The translations under genes and the position numbers were made by a program. From Alphaproteobacteria bacterium (lineage in GTDB: Bacteria > Pseudomonadota > Alphaproteobacteria > CALKHQ01): a DNA stretch of 56,841 nt. Below are positions 1 through 7,831 of this stretch, one piece after another (the first letter of the stretch is position 1; each line of letters opens with the position of its first letter). Under the pieces are notes generated by a model. That model was given only the letters and a program-made list of their open reading frames with translations. It did no database searches and was not told where the DNA came from. The DNA is taken from contig JAWKYB010000025.1 in NCBI GenBank assembly GCA_041396705.1, positions 1 through 56,841 of the forward strand, in the 5' to 3' direction.

Positions 1-294
1 TGCCACGAGCGGGCGTGGCCCGACGGCTACCAGGCCCTGCGCGGCGGCGCCATCGGCCACATCCACATCAAGGACGTGTGGGCCGACACCGCCCGCTCAT
101 GGCTGGAGGTGCGGCCGATGGGCCAGGGCATGCTGGCCGAGGCCTTCGCGCCGATCGCCGCCGCGCTGCGGGCCGAAGGCTATGCCGGCGCGATCAGCTA
201 CGAAAGCGTCTACCACCCGGGCAACGGCGTGTTCGAGGACGGCTTCCGCCAGTGCATCGGCACCTTCCTCGCGCTGTTCGGCCCGGCCGCCTGA
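1..294 (+). CDS. Sugar phosphate isomerase/epimerase, C-terminal part (5' end outside window)
   Basis: The reading frame is open from the first base to the TGA at 292-294, so only the last 97 residues are present. They contain the pattern of the xylose-isomerase-like TIM-barrel family (AP_endonuc_2): an HIHIKDV strand near the start, a P-x-GQG segment, and the late ISYESVYHPGNG strand that carries an acidic metal ligand. Members isomerise or epimerise sugars or inositol derivatives in the cytoplasm; the exact substrate cannot be told from this fragment. It converges on the next gene with only 19 bases between the stops. The family call is firm, the substrate unknown. Confidence 0.8.
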   Translation, partial: CHERAWPDGYQALRGGAIGHIHIKDVWADTARSWLEVRPMGQGMLAEAFAPIAAALRAEGYAGAISYESVYHPGNGVFEDGFRQCIGTFLALFGPAA

Positions 295-313
295 GGGCGG
301 CACCGAAGCGGCC

Positions 314-853
314 TCAGTGCTGCACCACCCGGATCTTCGACTTGTCCTTGTGCTTGTCCCAATCGAGGTCGTCGATCGCCTCCCCCTTCAGGATATGGCC
401 GAGCACGTCGTCGAAGCGCACCGCTTCGGCGAATGCGATCGCCGTATAGACCAGCGGCTGCTTCAGCGAATCCTGCGCGGTGGTGGTCTTGGCGTTGTAC
501 AGCGCGGCCAGGGCGCCGTTGACATTGTCGAGCGTGACCTTGATGGCGACCTGGCGGTTGTAGCCGAGGTCGCCATACTCGTTGGTGTAGTTCAGCTTCA
601 GGTCGGCGTTGATCGCGCCGCCGGCGCCTTTGGTGCAGATCACCTTGTTGTCGCGGGTCCTGAAACCTTCGATGTAGAGGTTGTCCAGCTTGTACAGCAG
701 CGACACCGGGTTCTCGTCATCGTTCACGGTGAACCAGCCATAGCCGGCCTTGGTCACGCGCGGCTTCGATGGCCCGGCAACGGCGGGGGCGACATCGGTC
801 AGCGCCAGGCGCGCCTGCGAGACATTCATCGGGTAGGTGACTTTGTCGAGCAT
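314..853 (-). CDS. Putative ribosome-inactivating protein (rRNA N-glycosidase, RIP fold)
   Basis: A 179-residue protein without signal peptide that resembles the ricin/Shiga toxin A-chain family (RIP, Pfam PF00161). Known members remove one adenine from the sarcin-ricin loop of large-subunit rRNA. Visible landmarks: an NLYIEGFR strand (residues 58-65) like the family's N-x-Y-V-V-G-Y strand; Tyr89 in a NYT segment; Arg100; an AL-x-ALY helix (114-119); and AFAEAVRF (140-147), matching the family's catalytic EAARF helix with Glu143 and Arg146. Tyr89 to Glu143 is 54 residues, the same as Tyr123 to Glu177 in ricin (recalled numbering). The protein is shorter than usual RIPs (about 250), and the first active-site Tyr is not at its expected place. 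Trp165 could stand for the C-terminal Trp. The start at 853 follows a GGAGG five bases upstream. No immunity or secretion gene lies next to it. Activity is inferred. Confidence 0.65.
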   Translation of the reverse strand: MLDKVTYPMNVSQARLALTDVAPAVAGPSKPRVTKAGYGWFTVNDDENPVSLLYKLDNLYIEGFRTRDNKVICTKGAGGAINADLKLNYTNEYGDLGYNRQVAIKVTLDNVNGALAALYNAKTTTAQDSLKQPLVYTAIAFAEAVRFDDVLGHILKGEAIDDLDWDKHKDKSKIRVVQH

Positions 854-968
854 GTTTTCCTCCACGGCGCGCATCCCCACGCAGCGGCCGACAGAACGCT
901 AGTCCAGGATCGGCCGCGGCGGGAAGTGTGCGCCGTCACAGCGCGGCAGCCGGGCGCGGCGGGTCGGC

Positions 969-1964
969 TCAGCGCGGGAACTGCGCCGCCATGAAATCCC
1001 AGATCGCGCGGTTGCCGTCGATCTCGTAGCTGGTCGGCCCGCCGAGAAAGCCGTCGCGGGTTCCCGGCCAGCTGTGGCCCATGCCTTCGATGAGGATGTG
1101 GCCGAGCGCGGCGCGGCAGCCGGTGTATTCGGAGAACTGCGCCGCCGTGCCGTCGTTCGGCAGCCGGTCGATGACCGCAAGCGTCGTCGGGCCGGCGGCG
1201 CAGCCGTTGCGCGCTGCCCAGATCGCCATGGTGTCGGGCACGGGCAGCGCGGTGCCGTGGCTGCCGCCGAGCTGGGGCGCGATGTCGCCGCCGGCGTAGG
1301 GGATCAGCGGGTCCTGCGTGCCGTGGATGAACAGGATCGGCACCGGCACGCCGCCCGGGCACTCCAGCCCGCGCGGGACATTGGCCGCAACCACCGCGTA
1401 GACCGCGAAACGCCGTGGCGCCTCGCAGGCCAGCCGCAGCGTCATCATCCCGCCGTTGGAGATGCCGGCCACGCCCACCCGCGTCGGGTCGATCACGCCG
1501 GACTTGGTCAGCATGTCGACCAGCGCGAGCAGGAAGCCGACGTCGTCGGCCTGCGCCGCACGCTGGTCGTTGGCGTTCGCGCTGATCCGTCCGTCGGCCC
1601 ATTGCAGCGAGGCGGCGTCGGGGTAGATCGCCACCACGCCCTGCGCCGCGGCCAGCGCGTCGAAGCCGATATGGTCGTGCAGCTGGCGCGCCGAGCCGCC
1701 GCCGCCGTGCAGCAGCACCACCGCCGGTGCCGGCAGCGATGCCGCCGGCGGAATCGTGATGAGGTATTCGCGCTCGACACCGTTGACGATCAGGCTGTCG
1801 GCCAGCCCCGCCTTCGACACCGTCGCGCCGGCCGCCAACCCCAGCGTCGCGGCAAACGCCAGCGTCCGCGCCATGCGCGAACGGCGAGACCGCCGCCGGA
1901 CGAGGCAGTCGCCCGCGCCGCCAGGCAAGCGCTCGGTTTCCGTCGGTCCGTCACCGTCCGTCAT
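969..1964 (-). CDS. Secreted esterase, PHB depolymerase / LpqC / feruloyl esterase family
   Basis: An alpha/beta-hydrolase of the Esterase_PHB/LpqC type. The oxyanion-hole strand VVLLHGGGGS is followed by the nucleophile elbow GISNGG (catalytic Ser), FIHGTQDPLIPY with the catalytic Asp, and EGMGHSWPG with the catalytic His, so the triad is complete. A hydrophobic export segment (MARTLAFAATLGLAAGA) precedes the mature part, so the enzyme should act outside the cytoplasm on polyester or feruloyl-type esters; the substrate is not determined. The chosen ATG at 1964 has an AGGATGG in front. A second candidate start at 1874 would begin exactly at the signal peptide but lacks a visible ribosome-binding site. 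The gene is divergent from the DUF2061 gene. Confidence 0.85.
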   Translation of the reverse strand: MTDGDGPTETERLPGGAGDCLVRRRSRRSRMARTLAFAATLGLAAGATVSKAGLADSLIVNGVEREYLITIPPAASLPAPAVVLLHGGGGSARQLHDHIGFDALAAAQGVVAIYPDAASLQWADGRISANANDQRAAQADDVGFLLALVDMLTKSGVIDPTRVGVAGISNGGMMTLRLACEAPRRFAVYAVVAANVPRGLECPGGVPVPILFIHGTQDPLIPYAGGDIAPQLGGSHGTALPVPDTMAIWAARNGCAAGPTTLAVIDRLPNDGTAAQFSEYTGCRAALGHILIEGMGHSWPGTRDGFLGGPTSYEIDGNRAIWDFMAAQFPR

Positions 1965-2056
1965 CGCGACCATCCTGCAACGCCCAAGCTGTCGTCTGCG
2001 GCCCAAATCTGTCGATCGCATGGCAGACCTTGACGGCAGCACCGGCGGTCGCTAGT

Positions 2057-2071
2057 TGATAATAATTCTCA
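2057..2071. promoter_or_regulatory. Fur-box-like operator
   Basis: TGATAATAATTCTCA differs at a single position from the classical 7-1-7 Fur consensus (TGATAAT-n-ATTATCA). It lies 29 bases upstream of the DUF2061 start and between two divergent genes, and sits in an AT-rich patch flanked by TTGCAAAT. The same flank recurs at two iron-transport genes in this window (23230-23244 and 26155-26176). Iron-dependent repression of the DUF2061 gene, and perhaps of the esterase, is inferred. Confidence 0.7.
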
Positions 2072-2099
2072 TTTGCAAATGCGCTCGAAAGGCTGCTCC

Positions 2100-2369
2100 A
2101 TGCGCACCCTCGCCAAGACCGCCAGCTATGCCACGAGGCACCTGTCCGTCGCCATTGCCGTCGCCTATGCGCTGACCGGCGACTGGCGGATCGCGCTCGG
2201 CGTCGGGATCGTCGAGCCGCTGGTGCAGACCGTGGCCTATTCGGTGCACGAGCGCCTGTGGGCCGGGCGCGCGGGTGTCGGCCCGCGTCGGCTGCGATCC
2301 GGCCGCGCGGCGGCGCGACCCTGCGTGCCCGCTGCAAATGCGGTCGCCGCGACGCACGGCTGCGCCTGA
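2100..2369 (+). CDS. DUF2061 small membrane protein
   Basis: An 89-residue protein with the DUF2061 pattern: K-T-x-SY-x-x-x-H segment, VAYALTG hydrophobic stretch, then EPL-x-Q-x-x-AYSVHERLW. Family members are small inner-membrane proteins of unknown function. Two short hydrophobic segments are visible (about 14-28 and 34-52); the tail after HERLW is basic and poorly conserved. The ATG at 2100 follows an AAAGG; an ATG at 2079 in the same frame is too close to the Fur box to be likely. Regulation by iron is suggested by the operator at 2057-2071. Confidence 0.75.
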   Translation: MRTLAKTASYATRHLSVAIAVAYALTGDWRIALGVGIVEPLVQTVAYSVHERLWAGRAGVGPRRLRSGRAAARPCVPAANAVAATHGCA

Positions 2370-2552
2370 ACCCTGCACCGTCCGCCAGATCGGCGCGGTC
2401 CGCCCGCCAGTCTGCCGCGCTACCGTCGAGGTCCCCTAAGGTCATACCCGCCCTGAGCAGGCGCTTTGGTCGCTGGCAGCGGCGGCCGGGCGCGATTGAC
2501 CGGCCGGCCCGGACCGGTCGACAATCCGGGAAAACCGCGCTTGGGGGAGGAG

Positions 2553-3122
2553 ATGTCGGATCACGCGTTGCTCGCGGCGGAGCTTGCCGCGCTGTGTGAC
2601 ACCATGCTGCCGGGCGATGCGCGCTTTCCGTGCGCGACGGACGTCGGCGCGCAGGGCGTCGCGGCCGACCGGCTGCGCATGCTGGTCGGCCAGGACGGGC
2701 TCGACAGGATCGTTGCCGCGCTGGCGATCGGCGGCGGGCCGTTGGTCGGCGCCGCGGATCGGAACGCGGTCGTGGCCGCGTTCGAGCGGGCCGAACCCGC
2801 CCTGTTCGCCGCGGTGCGGATGGCGCTGTTCACCGCCTACTACGAAAGCCCGGCGGTGGTGCGGGCCGTGCGCGCCCTCGGCCACGACTACAACGACGCG
2901 CCGCAGCCGCGCGGCTACGTGATGCCGGCCTTCGACCCCGCCGACCCGCTGAACGCGCCGCCGCACCGCCGCGGGCATTTTGTGGCCACCGAAGCGGTGC
3001 AGCGCGTCGACCTGTCGAAGCTGCCGGCAGACCCGCTCGCCCCCGAGGACCACACCGCCGCCGTCGGCAAGGCGACCGGGCGCGGGCTGTTGTCCATCGG
3101 CACGCGGGAGGGCGGGCGATGA
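2553..3122 (+). CDS. Gluconate 2-dehydrogenase subunit 3-like small subunit
   Basis: A 189-residue protein that fits the small (gamma-like) subunit of membrane GMC dehydrogenases (Gluconate_2-dh3 type) by size and by position. It overlaps the catalytic GMC gene by four bases (ATGA), so the two are translationally coupled. In studied systems the small subunit is needed for folding and export of the flavin subunit, often with a Tat signal; no twin-arginine signal is visible here. The start at 2553 follows a strong GGGGGAGG. Sequence similarity is modest, so the call rests largely on context. Confidence 0.6.
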   Translation: MSDHALLAAELAALCDTMLPGDARFPCATDVGAQGVAADRLRMLVGQDGLDRIVAALAIGGGPLVGAADRNAVVAAFERAEPALFAAVRMALFTAYYESPAVVRAVRALGHDYNDAPQPRGYVMPAFDPADPLNAPPHRRGHFVATEAVQRVDLSKLPADPLAPEDHTAAVGKATGRGLLSIGTREGGR

Positions 3123-4771
3123 GCGCGCGGCGGCATGACCCGGTCGACGTGGTCGTGGTCGGTGCCGGCCCGGGCGGCGCCATCTCCGCGCTGGTGCTGG
3201 CGCAGACAGGCCTGAAGGTCGCTTGCCTGGAACAGGGACCGTGGTTCCGCCCCGAGGCGCGGCCGCACGGCCGGACCGACTGGGAATGGCAGCGGCTGAC
3301 CCGCTGGTCGACCTCGCCGAACGTGCGCGACCATCCGCACGACTATCCGGTCGAGAGCGCGGACGAGAGCACGCTGATGTGGAACGGCGTCGGCGGCGGC
3401 ACCGCCATCTACACCGCAACCTGGCCGCGCTATCGCCCGTCGGACTTCCGCAAGGGCGACGAGCACGGCCTGGCGCCGAATTGGCCAATCGCCTACGAGG
3501 ACCTGGCGCCGTGGTTCGAGGTGGCCGACCGTGCCTGCGGCGTCGGAGGCTGGCCGGGCGACCCGGCGATGCCGCCGCGCGGCGACTTCCAGACCCTGCC
3601 GACCCCGTTCGGCCCGCTGGGCCGGGTGGCGGCGCGCGGCTTCGACCGGCTGGGCTGGCACTGGTGGCCGATGCCGGTGGCGATCCTGTCCGCGGACTAC
3701 GACGGGCGGCCGGCCTGCAACCTGTGCGGCAACTGCCAGAACGGCTGTCCGACCGGCGCGATGGCCGACATGGCGGTGACCCACTGGCCCAAGGCGATCG
3801 CAGCCGGCGTCGACCTGCGCACCGAATGCCGGGTCGAGCGGGTGGAGACCGGCAGCGACGGGCGCGCGACCGGCGTGGTCTATCTGGACCGCAACACCGG
3901 CACCCGGCACCTGCAGCCGGCCGACGTTGTGGTGCTGGCCGCCAACGGCGTCGGCACCGCGCGGCTGATGCTGCTGTCCGACAGCGGGCAGCATCCCCGC
4001 GGGCTGGGCAACGCCTCCGACCAGGTCGGCCGCAACCTGATGCACCATACCCTCGGCATGGTCGAATGCTGGGTCGACGCGCCGACCGACGCCCACAAGG
4101 GCATCATCTCCTCGGCGGCGATCTGCGAAGAGTTTGCCGAGACCGACACGGCGCGCGGCTTCGTCAACGGCGTCACCCTGCACATCGCGCGGATGAACGG
4201 CGCCGGCTATCAGGCACTGGGCTCGCATTCCGGCAACTTCGCGCCATGGGGTGCGGCGCATCACGACTGGTTCGCCCGTCATTTCGCGCACGGCATGTCG
4301 ATCCTGGTGGTCGGCGACGACCTGCCGCGGCCGGAAAACCGGGTCACCCTGTCGCAGACGCTGACCGATTCCAGCGGCCTGCCGGCGCCGCACATCAGTT
4401 ACCGGATGTGCGAGAACGACGCGCGGCTTGCCAACTTCGGCCTCGACCGGGCGGTGGAACTGGCCAACGCGATGGACGCCTGGGACATCAAGGTCAACCC
4501 CTTCCGCAACCCCGACGGCCGCTACGCCCCGCCGGCATGGCACCTGCTCGGCACCGCGCGGATGGGCGACGACCCGGCCACCTCCGTCGTCAACAAGTGG
4601 CACCAGAGTTGGGATTGCCCCAATCTCTACGTCATGGACGGCAGCGTGATGGCCACCGGCGCGGCGATCAACCCGACCAGCACCATCACCGCGCTGGCCT
4701 ACCGCGCGGCCAGCCACCTAGCGGAAACCTTCGCCGAGGCACGGCGGGCGACCCGGACGCTGGCGGACTGA
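3119..4771 (+). CDS. GMC-family FAD dehydrogenase (gluconate/sorbitol/FAD-GDH alpha-subunit type)
   Basis: A 550-residue flavoprotein. The N-terminal dinucleotide-binding motif VVVGAGPGGA (residues about 11-20) binds FAD. A MWNGVGGGTAIY segment, a Cys cluster CNLCGNCQNGCP (C-x2-C-x2-C-x3-C, near residue 200) and the C-terminal WHLLGTARMG with NPTSTIT complete the family pattern. The Cys cluster matches the iron-sulfur-binding insert described in FAD-glucose dehydrogenase alpha subunits, which passes electrons from FAD to a partner cytochrome. The sugar or polyol substrate is unknown. The small subunit precedes it with a four-base overlap. No multihaem cytochrome c subunit follows, which is unusual for this three-subunit class. 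Confidence 0.85.
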   Translation: MSARRHDPVDVVVVGAGPGGAISALVLAQTGLKVACLEQGPWFRPEARPHGRTDWEWQRLTRWSTSPNVRDHPHDYPVESADESTLMWNGVGGGTAIYTATWPRYRPSDFRKGDEHGLAPNWPIAYEDLAPWFEVADRACGVGGWPGDPAMPPRGDFQTLPTPFGPLGRVAARGFDRLGWHWWPMPVAILSADYDGRPACNLCGNCQNGCPTGAMADMAVTHWPKAIAAGVDLRTECRVERVETGSDGRATGVVYLDRNTGTRHLQPADVVVLAANGVGTARLMLLSDSGQHPRGLGNASDQVGRNLMHHTLGMVECWVDAPTDAHKGIISSAAICEEFAETDTARGFVNGVTLHIARMNGAGYQALGSHSGNFAPWGAAHHDWFARHFAHGMSILVVGDDLPRPENRVTLSQTLTDSSGLPAPHISYRMCENDARLANFGLDRAVELANAMDAWDIKVNPFRNPDGRYAPPAWHLLGTARMGDDPATSVVNKWHQSWDCPNLYVMDGSVMATGAAINPTSTITALAYRAASHLAETFAEARRATRTLAD

Positions 4772-4943
4772 AAGACTGAGAGGCTGCGCCCGTAGGCGAC
4801 GGGCACACGCAGGCTGCGTCCTTCGACGGGCTTGGGAGATCGATGTCGCCGCTAATATCAACATCAATGGTTTGTATTGAAAAATAATCATGCATGAGCA
4901 CATGTAGTTTTGCCCGCTGCCATCCCCGTTGGGAGCAAGACGC

Positions 4944-5897
4944 ATGATGCCGATCCGTGCCGTGGCCCTGGGTGCCACCCTGACCTTCGCATTTTCGGCC
5001 GCAGCGCTGGCCGACCCGATCGCGGGCGGCGGGCCGCTGGTTTCGGCCGAATGGCTGCAAGCCAACCTGGCCGATCCGCGCCTGGCCGTGCTCGACGTGC
5101 GCAGCGGCATCGACGGCGGCTCGGCCGAGACCTTCGCCACCGGGCATGTTCCAGGCGCGGTCCACAGCGACTACCTGACCGCCGGCTGGCGGGTGGAGCG
5201 CGACGGCGCGCCTGGCATGCTGCCGGAGATCGGCGCGCTGGAAGCGCTGATCGGCGGCCTCGGTATCGACAACGGCGACCACGTCGTCATCGTGCCGGCG
5301 GGTCTGACCTCCACCGACCTTGGCTCCGCCACCCGCGTCTACTGGACGTTCAAGGTGCTGGGCCACGACGCCGTGTCGATCCTCGACGGCGGCACCGTCG
5401 GCTGGGTCGCGGCCGGCCTGCCGACGGAGAGCGGCGCTTCGGCATCTGAGCCGGCCACGTTCACCGCGACCTTCCGGTCCGAGCTGCTGGCAACCGAGGA
5501 CGACGTGCGCGCCGCCGTCGAGCATCCGGGTGTCGTCACCCTGATCGACGCGCGGCCGGTGGAGCAGTATCTCGGCCTCGGCCAGCACCCCGCCGCCGGT
5601 GCGGCCGGCACGCTGCCCGGCGCGGTCAACACGCCGCAGGAATCGCTGGCGACCATCGACGGCGCGCATCTGCGCAACGCGCAGACGCTCGACTATCTGT
5701 TCGCTCAGGCCGGGATTGCCGACGACCGCCCGAACATCGCCTTCTGCAACACCGGCCACTGGGCCTCGATCGCCTGGTTCGCCTCCAGCGAGATCCTCGG
5801 CCAGCACTCGCAGCTCTACGACGGCTCGATGGTGCAGTGGACCGCCGATCCGGACAACCCGGTGGCGGTGCCGGCAAGCGCCGTGGCGGCGCAGTAG
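4944..5897 (+). CDS. Periplasmic tandem-rhodanese sulfurtransferase (thiosulfate or 3-mercaptopyruvate)
   Basis: A 317-residue protein with a signal peptide (residues 1-23, cut after ALA) and two rhodanese domains. The N-terminal domain (about 34-165) contains LDVRSG but no active-site Cys. The C-terminal domain (about 185-310) contains LIDARPVEQYLG and the active loop CNTGHWAS with Cys268, the expected persulfide carrier. Such enzymes move sulfane sulfur from thiosulfate or mercaptopyruvate to a thiophilic acceptor; export suggests periplasmic sulfur or cyanide handling. The ATG at 4944 is preceded by GGAG at good spacing. A TTG at 4929 is an alternative. Confidence 0.87.
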   Translation: MMPIRAVALGATLTFAFSAAALADPIAGGGPLVSAEWLQANLADPRLAVLDVRSGIDGGSAETFATGHVPGAVHSDYLTAGWRVERDGAPGMLPEIGALEALIGGLGIDNGDHVVIVPAGLTSTDLGSATRVYWTFKVLGHDAVSILDGGTVGWVAAGLPTESGASASEPATFTATFRSELLATEDDVRAAVEHPGVVTLIDARPVEQYLGLGQHPAAGAAGTLPGAVNTPQESLATIDGAHLRNAQTLDYLFAQAGIADDRPNIAFCNTGHWASIAWFASSEILGQHSQLYDGSMVQWTADPDNPVAVPASAVAAQ

Positions 5898-5914
5898 GCC
5901 GCGGCCGCAATGCA

Positions 5915-5954
5915 ATCGGGGGCGGCCACGCCGTCCGGCGCCGCCGCCCCCGAT
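5915..5954. terminator. Bidirectional hairpin terminator candidate
   Basis: A perfect 12-bp stem (ATCGGGGGCGGC at 5915-5926 pairing with 5943-5954) with a 16-base loop lies between the convergent sulfurtransferase and cytochrome genes. There is no long T-run, so termination strength is uncertain. Confidence 0.55.
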
Positions 5955-5989
5955 CCCGTCCGCCCCAGAGGGGCTTCGGCGCGCCCGGC

Positions 5990-6364
5990 CTACTGGCCGG
6001 GGATGCTGACCACCTCGATCTCGATCGCGCTGTAATAGGCCGCGACGTTGGCGATGTCCTCGTCGCTCAGCCCCTGGGCGATGATCGACATCTGCTGGTG
6101 GGTCCGCTCGCCGGAGCGGAACAGCTCGAGCTGCCGCTCCAGGTAGAAGGTGCTCTCGCCGCCGATGTTGGGCGCGTCCGGCACCTTGGCGATGCCGTCC
6201 AGCCCGTGGCAGACGCCGCAGACGCTGGCGACCTGGCGGCCGGCTTCGATGTCGCCGGTGGCCAGGGCCGGGCCGGCGACAAACGCCGCCGGAGCGGCCG
6301 CGAGCAGCAGAAGCAGCCCGCGAGCGCCCCGGCGCGTCAGCCTCGATCGATCAGTTGCCGACAT
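5990..6364 (-). CDS. Class I cytochrome c (c4/c553-like)
   Basis: A 124-residue exported monohaem cytochrome. After a signal segment (basic start, hydrophobic core at about 17-35, ending ALA) comes the haem-binding CGVCH motif (Cys49, Cys52, His53). A later APNIGG-x-S segment and HQQMSIIA supply the probable axial Met. The gene begins inside the last codons of the upstream PQQ dehydrogenase (start 6364, upstream stop at 6351), so the two form one operon. It is the likely periplasmic electron acceptor of that dehydrogenase. Confidence 0.85.
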   Translation of the reverse strand: MSATDRSRLTRRGARGLLLLLAAAPAAFVAGPALATGDIEAGRQVASVCGVCHGLDGIAKVPDAPNIGGESTFYLERQLELFRSGERTHQQMSIIAQGLSDEDIANVAAYYSAIEIEVVSIPGQ

Positions 6365-7598
6365 AGGAGATGCGATAGATCGCGCCGGCAAGGTCGTCCG
6401 ACACCAGCAGCGAGCCGTCGGCCATCTGCTTCACGTCGACCGGACGACCCATGTACTCGCCCGTGCCCAGCAGCCAGCCGTCGGCGAACACCTCGGTGCT
6501 GGCGGCACTGCCGTCCTCGTTCAGCGCGGTGAACATCACCCGGGCGCCGACCGGGTCGGTGCGGTTCCACGAGCCGTGCTGGGCGGAGAAGATGCCGCCC
6601 TGGTAGCGGGCCGGGAACATCGAGCCGGTGTAGAAGGTCATGCCCAGGTCGGCGGCATGTGCGTCCATCTCGACCTCCGGGAAGACCACGTCGGCCGGCG
6701 GCTCGTCGTTCTTGTACTCGTTGGTGCGGACGTCACCGCCGCCGTACCACGGGAAGCCGAAATTCTGCCCCAGCGCGGTGGCGCGGTTCAGCTCGCCCGG
6801 CGGGATCAGGTCGCCCATGCCGTCGACCTGGTTGTCGGTGAACCACAGCTCGCCATTGGCCGGGTTGAAGTCCAGGCCGACCGAGTTGCGGATGCCGCGG
6901 GCATAGACCTCGCGGCCGGTGCCGTCGCGGTTGATCCGGATGATGCCGCCGATGCCGACCTCGCTGTAGAGGTCCGCCTTCTCCGGCGGCGGCACGTTGT
7001 AGGGCTGGCCCAGCGAGATATACATCTTGCCGTCGGGCCCGAAGGTGCAGATGCGCGCGGTGTGGTTGAAGGATTCCTCCTCCACCGGGATCAGCTCGCC
7101 CTGCGGCACCACCACGCCGACCGCGACGTCCGGGCCTTCGTAGAAGAACTCGGCGGCCGGGAAGACCAGCACGCGGTTCTGCTCGGCGATGTACAGGAAG
7201 CCGTCGTCGGTGAAGCAGACGCCGTTCGGAATGTTGAAGGCGATCGACGGCGCGAAGCGCTTGACCTCGTCGCCGACGCGGTCGCGGTTGCGGTCGGTGA
7301 CCACCCAGACCGCGTCCTTCCGCGTGCCGACGAACACCGCGATGTTGGTGCCGACCGCCATGTGGCGGGCGTCGGGCACCACGGCGAACAGGTCGATCTG
7401 GAAGCCGGCGGGCAGGTTGATCTGCTCAAGATTGGCCCGCAGCTGGTCGGCATAGGGGCCGTCCTGTTCCACCCAGCCCATGTCGCCGGAGGTTCCGGTC
7501 GACTGCATGTTCTGCAGCGTCTGCAGATTGTCCTGGGCCAGCGCGGGGACCGCGGCGCAGGCGAGGCAGGCCGAGGCCAGCCAAAGCGCTTTTCGCAT
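6351..7598 (-). CDS. PQQ-dependent sugar dehydrogenase (sorbosone dehydrogenase / Gdh-B type)
   Basis: A 415-residue periplasmic enzyme with a clear signal peptide (MRKALWLASACLACAAVPALA). The mature part has the six-bladed beta-propeller pattern of soluble PQQ sugar dehydrogenases: RFAPSIAFNIPNGVCF, NHTARICTFGPDGKMYISLG, ARGIRNSVGLDFNPANGELWFTDNQ, and a late QHGSWNRTDPVGARV blade. It should oxidise an aldose or sorbosone-type sugar and pass electrons to a cytochrome, probably the overlapping downstream one. The start at 7598 has a strong GGGAGG. The bases from 7680 to 7750 are AT-rich and probably hold its promoter. Confidence 0.87.
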   Translation of the reverse strand: MRKALWLASACLACAAVPALAQDNLQTLQNMQSTGTSGDMGWVEQDGPYADQLRANLEQINLPAGFQIDLFAVVPDARHMAVGTNIAVFVGTRKDAVWVVTDRNRDRVGDEVKRFAPSIAFNIPNGVCFTDDGFLYIAEQNRVLVFPAAEFFYEGPDVAVGVVVPQGELIPVEEESFNHTARICTFGPDGKMYISLGQPYNVPPPEKADLYSEVGIGGIIRINRDGTGREVYARGIRNSVGLDFNPANGELWFTDNQVDGMGDLIPPGELNRATALGQNFGFPWYGGGDVRTNEYKNDEPPADVVFPEVEMDAHAADLGMTFYTGSMFPARYQGGIFSAQHGSWNRTDPVGARVMFTALNEDGSAASTEVFADGWLLGTGEYMGRPVDVKQMADGSLLVSDDLAGAIYRISYVGN

Positions 7599-7831
7599 CT
7601 TGTTATCCTCCCATTGTGGTCGTGGCCGGCGTTCTTGCGGTCGGGGCCGCAGCGCGGGCCTTGGTTGCCGAGGATCCGGCATCGCAATGTTAACGATATC
7701 ATACGCGGCGTCGAGAAAAACGTAATGACATGTTTCATATGTAACCCGTGAACCGTCCGGCCCGCCGACGCGACCTATGCGGCGAACGGCCGGCCGTGGT
7801 GGACCGGCCTGCAATGTGCAGGAACCGAACG

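Noticed and set aside
1..2042. Toxin-antitoxin or polymorphic-toxin operon around the RIP-like gene
   Set aside because: Neighbours are a sugar isomerase and an esterase; there is no small partner gene, no secretion marker and no toxin delivery domain.
2915..4717. A 600-codon open frame antisense to the GMC dehydrogenase, and similar long frames elsewhere (for example 45155-47938)
   Set aside because: They lie opposite clearly conserved genes, have the low-complexity composition of GC-rich shadow frames (Arg, Ala, Gly, His, Gln-rich) and lack any domain.
4788..4804. GCCCGT / ACGGGC hairpin after the GMC gene as a terminator
   Set aside because: Only six base pairs, no T-run and a similar-strength hairpin is expected often at this GC content.
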